From Tepidisphaeraceae bacterium (lineage in GTDB: Bacteria; Planctomycetota; Phycisphaerae; Tepidisphaerales; Tepidisphaeraceae): a DNA stretch of 10,752 bases. The notes under the pieces are model-generated. The model did no database searches. It saw only the letters and a list, made by a program, of their open reading frames with translations, and was not told the DNA's origin. Below, one piece after another: positions 6,749-10,752 of the stretch (positions within the stretch are counted from its first letter, which is position 1; every line of letters starts with the position of its first letter). The DNA lies in NCBI GenBank assembly GCA_025450555.1, contig JANWHF010000253.1, positions 1 to 10,752 of the forward strand, read 5' to 3'. The position numbers and the translations under genes were made by a program.

Positions 6749-8088
6749 ATAAGTCCACCGAGCCTCAAGTCATTCCATACGCGCGGCCGCCCAAGAAGGA
6801 ATCCACCTTCAAACTGCCGGGGCTGCGCTGGTGGATGATTTCTTTGATCATGCTCGGGTCGATCTTGAACTATCTGACCCGTAACACGCTGTCCGTTGCT
6901 CAAGTCAGGCTGCAGGACACGCTCCACATCAACGAGCGGCAATATTCGTGGATCACCGGCGCATTCCAGGGAACGATCATGCTCCAGCCGATCTGCGGAT
7001 ATGTGCTGGATGTGATTGGACTGCGGATTGGCGTGGCGATTTTCGTTGTCGCGTGGTCGGTCATCAACATGGCTCATGGGCTGGCCGGTTCCTGGCGAGG
7101 ATTAGCCACGCTGCGCGGCATGATGGGTTTCGCGGAGGGCTCTGCGAATCCGGCGGGGGTGAAGGCAACCGCCGAGTGGTTCCCCGCCCGCGAACGGGGA
7201 CTGGCGGGAGGGATCTACAATATCGGAGCGTCCTTCGGTTCGATGCTGGCGCCGCCGCTCGTCGCTGCGGCGATCTTTCTGTTCAACTGGCAGATGGCGT
7301 TCGTGTTCACCGGCGCGCTGGGCTTGGTGTGGGTTTGCTTGTGGCTGCTGTTTTATCGCTCGCCTTCGCAGCACAAATGGTTATCGCAATCCGAGCGGGA
7401 GTATATTGCCGCCGGGCAAGAGAAGGCGCTGAGCGAAGGATCGCGACCTTCCATCTGGCAAATCGCTTCGCAACGAAATTTCTGGGGAATCGCGATCCCG
7501 CGCTTCCTGGCCGATCCGATGTGGGGCACGCTTTCTTTCTGGCTGCCGCTCTATCTGAACAAGGTGCGCGGGTGGGACCTCAAACACATTGCCTATTTCG
7601 CTTGGCTGCCGTTCCTGGCGGCCGATCTGGGATGTATCTTCGGCGGATTGGTCAGCGCGCATCTTCAAAAACGGCATGGCCTCTCGGTTGTCAACGCGAG
7701 GCGAGCCGCTTTTACCCTCGGTGCCTTTTTGATGACCAGTGTGGCTTTCGCGGGCGTGGTGAAAAGTCCTTATTTGGCGATCCTGCTTTTCAGCCTGGCG
7801 GGCTTTGCCCATCAGACGCTTTCGGTGACGGTCATCATGATGGCATCGGATCTTTTCCGTCGCAGTGAAGTCGCAACGGTAGCAGGAATGGCCGGGACGT
7901 TCGGGAACGCGGGATTGCTGATCTTTTCCCTGATGATCGGATCGCTGGTGGCCAGCATCGGCTATTCGCCGTTCTTCGTTTGCCTGAGCATCCTGGATAT
8001 CATCGGCGCCGTTGTATTATGGACGCTCGTGCGCGCTCCGCGCGAGGATCAGACCACTGCTTCCGCGTTCCCCGTGATCGTAAAGTGA
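6745..8088 (+). CDS. MFS sugar transporter, anion:cation symporter (hexuronate-like) family
   Basis: A 447-residue inner-membrane carrier with about 12 hydrophobic segments. The first starts near residue 29 (RWWMISLIMLGSILNYLTRNTLSVA) and a charged cytoplasmic loop lies at about 205-240. Motifs match the ACS branch of MFS (ExuT/GudP relatives): GFAEGSANPAG (128-138), WFPARERGLAGGIYNIGASFG (145-165), and RFLADPMWGTLSFWLPLYL (253-271). Its ATG overlaps the xylanase TGA in an ATGA junction, so translation is coupled. Known ACS carriers move hexuronates and other organic anions by cation symport. Beside a secreted xylanase and a cytoplasmic xylosidase, the cargo could be xylo-oligosaccharides, aldouronic acids with (methyl)glucuronate, or free uronate. 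The sequence alone does not choose. It would be the only uptake system of this cluster; no ABC or SusCD genes are present. Confidence 0.92.
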   Translation: MNKSTEPQVIPYARPPKKESTFKLPGLRWWMISLIMLGSILNYLTRNTLSVAQVRLQDTLHINERQYSWITGAFQGTIMLQPICGYVLDVIGLRIGVAIFVVAWSVINMAHGLAGSWRGLATLRGMMGFAEGSANPAGVKATAEWFPARERGLAGGIYNIGASFGSMLAPPLVAAAIFLFNWQMAFVFTGALGLVWVCLWLLFYRSPSQHKWLSQSEREYIAAGQEKALSEGSRPSIWQIASQRNFWGIAIPRFLADPMWGTLSFWLPLYLNKVRGWDLKHIAYFAWLPFLAADLGCIFGGLVSAHLQKRHGLSVVNARRAAFTLGAFLMTSVAFAGVVKSPYLAILLFSLAGFAHQTLSVTVIMMASDLFRRSEVATVAGMAGTFGNAGLLIFSLMIGSLVASIGYSPFFVCLSILDIIGAVVLWTLVRAPREDQTTASAFPVIVK

Positions 8089-8106
8089 CGCAGCTCCCGT
8101 AGCGGC

Positions 8107-9738
8107 ATGAACATCACCAACCCGATTCTCCGCGGCTTCAATCCTGATCCGTCGATCCTGCGCGTGGGGGAGGACTACTACATCGCCACCTCGACATTCG
8201 AGTGGTATCCAGGCGTTCAGATCCATCACTCTCGCGACTTGGTCCACTGGCGATTGCTGACGCGCCCCTTGCGGCGGCCGAGCCAATTGGACATGCGCGG
8301 AGATCCCGACTCCTGCGGAATCTGGGCTCCGTGCCTTACTTATTCCGACGGCCAGTTCTATCTGATCTTCACCGATGTCAAACGCTACGGGCGCGCATCG
8401 ATCGGTGGCATGTCCAATGCATCGCTTCGCGACTTTCACAATTATCTGGTTACGTCCGAGCGAATCGACGGCGACTGGTCCGACCCGATCTACCTGAACA
8501 GCAGCGGCTTTGATCCATCGCTCTTTCACGACGACGATGGGCGCAAATATCTGCTCAACATGCTCTGGGACCATCGCCCGGGGCAGAATCGATTTGCGGG
8601 CATTGTGCTTCAGGAATATTCGCCGCGCGAGCAAAAGCTGATTGGCCAGCGCCGCGTCATCTTTCGAGGAACGTCGATTGGCTTCACGGAAGGACCGCAT
8701 CTCTACAAGCGCGGCGGATATTACCACTTGCTGGTTGCCGAGGGCGGCACGTTCTGGGGCCATGCGGTGACGATGGCGCGATCAAAATCGATCGAGGGGC
8801 CATATGAGCTGCACCCCGATAAATACGTGGTGACAGCGCGAGATCGGCCGGACAGCCCGGTGCAGCGCGCAGGTCATGGCTCACTCGTGGAGACGCAGGA
8901 TGGTCAGGTGTACATGGCTTATCTGTGTGGCAGGCCGCTTGCCAACCGCGGGCGCTGTGTCCTTGGCCGAGAGACGGCGATTCAAAAGATGGTGTGGTCG
9001 GAAGATGGATGGCTTCGCACTGCAAATGAGAATCGGCTGCCGCAGGTGACGACACAGGCGCCGAATCTGACGTCGCATCCATTCCCCAGTCTCGCCGCGC
9101 GCGAGGATTTTGATTCAGCGGAGCTTCCGATTGATTTTCAATGGCTTCGGACGCCTTACCCGCAGCGGATTTTTAGTATGACCGAACGACCGGGTTTCCT
9201 GCGTCTCTTCGGCCGGGAAACGTTGGGCAGCCAATTCGAGCAAGCCCTTGTCGCGCGACGGCAGCAGGACTTTTGCTTCACTGCCGCGACGCGCATGGAA
9301 TTCAACCCGCAACATTTCCAGCAGGCGGCGGGCCTGGTCCTCTATTACAACGCGACCAAGTTCCACTACCTCTTCCTCACAGAGGACGATGTGATCGGCC
9401 GTCACTTGCGAGTGATGTCATGTTTGACTGACGCAGGCGACAGTTTCAGCGCTCCAATCCCACTGCCACCGGGCACCTCAAACATCGAACTGAGCATGGA
9501 TGTGGATTACGAGCGGCTGATTTTGTCATACCGCTTGCCAGCAGGGAACTGGCAACAGATTCCACAGGTGTTCGACGCGAGCATTGTTTCCGACGAAGCA
9601 GGCCCGCCAACGTTTCCAAATTTCACTGGCGCATTCGTCGGCGTCTGCTGTCAGGACGGCGCTGGCACCAGCCAAGCGGCTGATTTTGATTACTTCGAAT
9701 ACCGCGAAAGAGATTATCAAGCAACGATTACTTTTTAG
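8107..9738 (+). CDS. Cytoplasmic GH43 beta-xylosidase with C-terminal beta-sandwich
   Basis: A 543-residue enzyme close in length and layout to two-domain GH43 beta-1,4-xylosidases (XynB3/SXA type). It releases xylose from xylo-oligosaccharides. The N-terminal five-bladed propeller carries the three expected acids: Asp14 (GFNPDPSILR, general base), Asp136 (SSGFDPSLF, pKa modulator) and Glu195 (GFTEGPHLY, general acid). The N-terminal stretch NPILRGFNPDPS followed by STFEWYPGVQIHHSRDLVHW is typical of this subgroup. Residues from about 330 form the GH43-type C-terminal beta-sandwich (starting REDFDS). It starts directly with MNITNPIL and has no signal peptide, so it works inside the cell on imported oligomers. 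It lies 18 bases after the transporter gene with only a weak ribosome binding site, in the same operon. Some relatives also have alpha-L-arabinofuranosidase activity, which cannot be excluded. Confidence 0.94.
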   Translation: MNITNPILRGFNPDPSILRVGEDYYIATSTFEWYPGVQIHHSRDLVHWRLLTRPLRRPSQLDMRGDPDSCGIWAPCLTYSDGQFYLIFTDVKRYGRASIGGMSNASLRDFHNYLVTSERIDGDWSDPIYLNSSGFDPSLFHDDDGRKYLLNMLWDHRPGQNRFAGIVLQEYSPREQKLIGQRRVIFRGTSIGFTEGPHLYKRGGYYHLLVAEGGTFWGHAVTMARSKSIEGPYELHPDKYVVTARDRPDSPVQRAGHGSLVETQDGQVYMAYLCGRPLANRGRCVLGRETAIQKMVWSEDGWLRTANENRLPQVTTQAPNLTSHPFPSLAAREDFDSAELPIDFQWLRTPYPQRIFSMTERPGFLRLFGRETLGSQFEQALVARRQQDFCFTAATRMEFNPQHFQQAAGLVLYYNATKFHYLFLTEDDVIGRHLRVMSCLTDAGDSFSAPIPLPPGTSNIELSMDVDYERLILSYRLPAGNWQQIPQVFDASIVSDEAGPPTFPNFTGAFVGVCCQDGAGTSQAADFDYFEYRERDYQATITF

Positions 9739-9741
9739 CGG

Positions 9742-9803
9742 GTCAATAATCTGCATTCAGAGCAAATTATTCTCATTCTGCACAATGCGGCAGACTTTAT
9801 AAT
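9742..9803 (+). promoter_or_regulatory. Promoter C of the fucosidase gene with tandem activator-type repeats
   Basis: First element GTCAATAATCTGCATTCAGA starts 3 bases after the GH43 stop codon. The second copy starts 20 bases later at 9762 (GCAAATTATTCTCAT, then TCTGCA, giving CATTCTGC). A perfect TATAAT lies at 9798-9803, exactly 36 bases after the second copy start. The -35 (TTCTGC) is poor and is overlapped by the second copy. The predicted transcript start is near 9810. This shows that the fucosidase can be transcribed separately from the xylanase operon yet under the same control. Confidence 0.75.
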
Positions 9804-9814
9804 TGCGCCATCAC

Positions 9815-9819
9815 AGGAG
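9815..9819 (+). promoter_or_regulatory. Ribosome binding site for the fucosidase gene
   Basis: AGGAG, 10 bases before the ATG at 9830-9832 and just inside the predicted transcript start (about 9810). It supports both this start codon and promoter C. Confidence 0.55.
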
Positions 9820-9829
9820 CCAGAAGTCC

Positions 9830-10752
9830 ATGGGAAAGCATATAACCCGTCGTGATTTTGTCAGAGCGACCGCACTGGCTGTCGCAGTGCCGATGGTGAT
9901 GTCCACTTCAAACCGGGCGTTTGCGCAGGCGGATGCTCACGGGCAGTTCGAGCCGACTGCTGAATCGCTCAAGAACTACGAGTGCCCGCAATGGTTTCGG
10001 GATGCGAAGTTTGGCATCTGGGCGCACTGGGGGCCGCAGGCGGTGCCGGGAATGGGCGACTGGTATGCCCGCAAGCTCTATCAGCAGGGCGGCGCTGATT
10101 ATAAGTATCAGATCGAGCATTATGGGCACCCGTCCAAGGTGGGCTACAAGGACATCATTCCACTTTGGAAGGCAGAGAAGTGGGAGCCGGATCGTCTGAT
10201 GGAGCTTTATAAAAAGGCGGGGGCGAGATACTTCGTCGCGCAGGCGGTCCATCATGACAATTTCGATAATTGGGCCTCCAAATATCACAAGTGGAATGCC
10301 GTGAAAATGGGACCACAGAAGGACGTGGTGGGGCTTTGGCGCCAAGCCGCTTTGAAACAGGGGTTGCGTTTCGGCGTCTCCGAGCATCTCGGCGCGAGTT
10401 ACACATGGTTTCAGGACAGTCACGGAGCCGACAAAACAGGAGCACTGGCGGGCGTCCCCTATGACGGCGCCGATCCACAATGGCAGGACCTGTACCACCC
10501 CAAAGCGGCCCCTGACGACAAAGGTTGGTACAGCAAAAATCCGGAGTGGCATCAGGAGTGGTTCAACCGCATCTCCGATGTCATCGATCGTTACCAGCCC
10601 GACCTGCTCTACAGCGACGGCGGCATCCCCTTTGGCGAAGTGGGGCGCAAGCTGGTCGCCCATTTCTATAACGCCAGCATGCAACATCACGGCGGCAAGC
10701 TCGAAGCTGTCTACAACTCCAAGCGGCAAGGCTCCGGCGAATACATCGAGGG
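9830..10752 (+). CDS. Tat-exported GH29 alpha-L-fucosidase (N-terminal part)
   Basis: The first 307 residues of a GH29 enzyme that removes alpha-linked L-fucose; the gene runs off the right edge. The N-terminus is a twin-arginine signal (TRRDFVRATALAVAVPM, residues 6-22, then an Ala-rich cleavage region near AFAQA), so it is exported folded. GH29 landmarks: WFRDAKFGIWAHWGP (55-69), HHDNFDNW (141-148), GPQKDVVGLW (161-170), and DLLYSDGG (258-265), where Asp263 is the expected nucleophile. The acid/base lies beyond the edge or cannot be assigned. The HHDNFD segment differs from the more common KHHDGF, suggesting a divergent subgroup. Beside xylan genes, a natural source of fucose is plant xyloglucan or other fucosylated side chains (inference). 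It has its own promoter (C) after the GH43 gene, sharing control with the xylanase operon. Confidence 0.92.
   Translation, partial: MGKHITRRDFVRATALAVAVPMVMSTSNRAFAQADAHGQFEPTAESLKNYECPQWFRDAKFGIWAHWGPQAVPGMGDWYARKLYQQGGADYKYQIEHYGHPSKVGYKDIIPLWKAEKWEPDRLMELYKKAGARYFVAQAVHHDNFDNWASKYHKWNAVKMGPQKDVVGLWRQAALKQGLRFGVSEHLGASYTWFQDSHGADKTGALAGVPYDGADPQWQDLYHPKAAPDDKGWYSKNPEWHQEWFNRISDVIDRYQPDLLYSDGGIPFGEVGRKLVAHFYNASMQHHGGKLEAVYNSKRQGSGEYIE

Noticed and set aside
6948..7868. Second plus-strand frame of 306 codons inside the transporter gene
   Set aside because: The transporter frame shows MFS membrane segments and motifs throughout; this frame is a shifted reading of the same DNA.
8017..8763. Minus-strand open frame of 248 codons
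   Set aside because: Antisense to GH43, which keeps all three catalytic acids; no supporting features.
9721..9741. T-run near the GH43 stop as a possible terminator
   Set aside because: There is no stem preceding the T-run, and the bases just after it belong to promoter C.
9908..10729. Minus-strand open frame of 273 codons
   Set aside because: Antisense to the GH29 gene, which has clear family motifs over the same span.

Overview
The window is about 10.75 kb of bacterial chromosome. It holds two divergent gene blocks devoted to plant cell-wall (xylan-type hemicellulose) use. Planctomycete-type secreted cytochrome domains (PSCyt/PSD, DUF1587-1585), a DUF1552 (HXXSHH) protein, Tat signals and several weak Shine-Dalgarno sites point to the Planctomycetota/Verrucomicrobiota group or Acidobacteriota. 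I cannot choose among them from this window. No rRNA, tRNA, CRISPR array, insertion sequence or regulator gene was seen.

Left block (minus strand, transcribed from about 5385 towards base 1): a 948-residue exported c-type cytochrome of the DUF1592 family, an overlapping Tat-exported DUF1552 protein, a small exported protein of unknown function, and the N-terminal part of a CE6/SASA-type carbohydrate esterase that runs off the left edge. The genes are close together (overlap of 23 bases, then gaps of 13 and 29 bases) and look like one operon.

Right block (plus strand): an exported GH10 endo-xylanase, an MFS transporter of the anion:cation symporter (hexuronate-like) type whose start codon overlaps the xylanase stop, and a signal-less GH43 beta-xylosidase. 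After a 91-base gap comes a Tat-exported GH29 alpha-L-fucosidase that runs off the right edge. The simplest reading is: xylan is cut outside by GH10 and deacetylated by the CE6-type esterase, products enter through the MFS carrier, and GH43 finishes them to xylose in the cytoplasm. GH29 would remove fucose from side chains such as those of xyloglucan.

The most interesting feature is regulatory. All three transcription units (cytochrome operon, xylanase operon, fucosidase) are preceded by the same 62-base promoter layout: a near-invariant GTCAATAATCYSCAT element, a degenerate second copy starting exactly 20 bases later with shared CATnnTGC, and a -10 hexamer exactly 36 bases after the start of the second copy. 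This looks like tandem direct-repeat binding by one activator (AraC-type arrangement). It ties the poorly understood secreted cytochrome/DUF1552 module to the xylan genes as one regulon. A perfect 15-base palindrome over the xylanase -10 suggests a second, repressing input.
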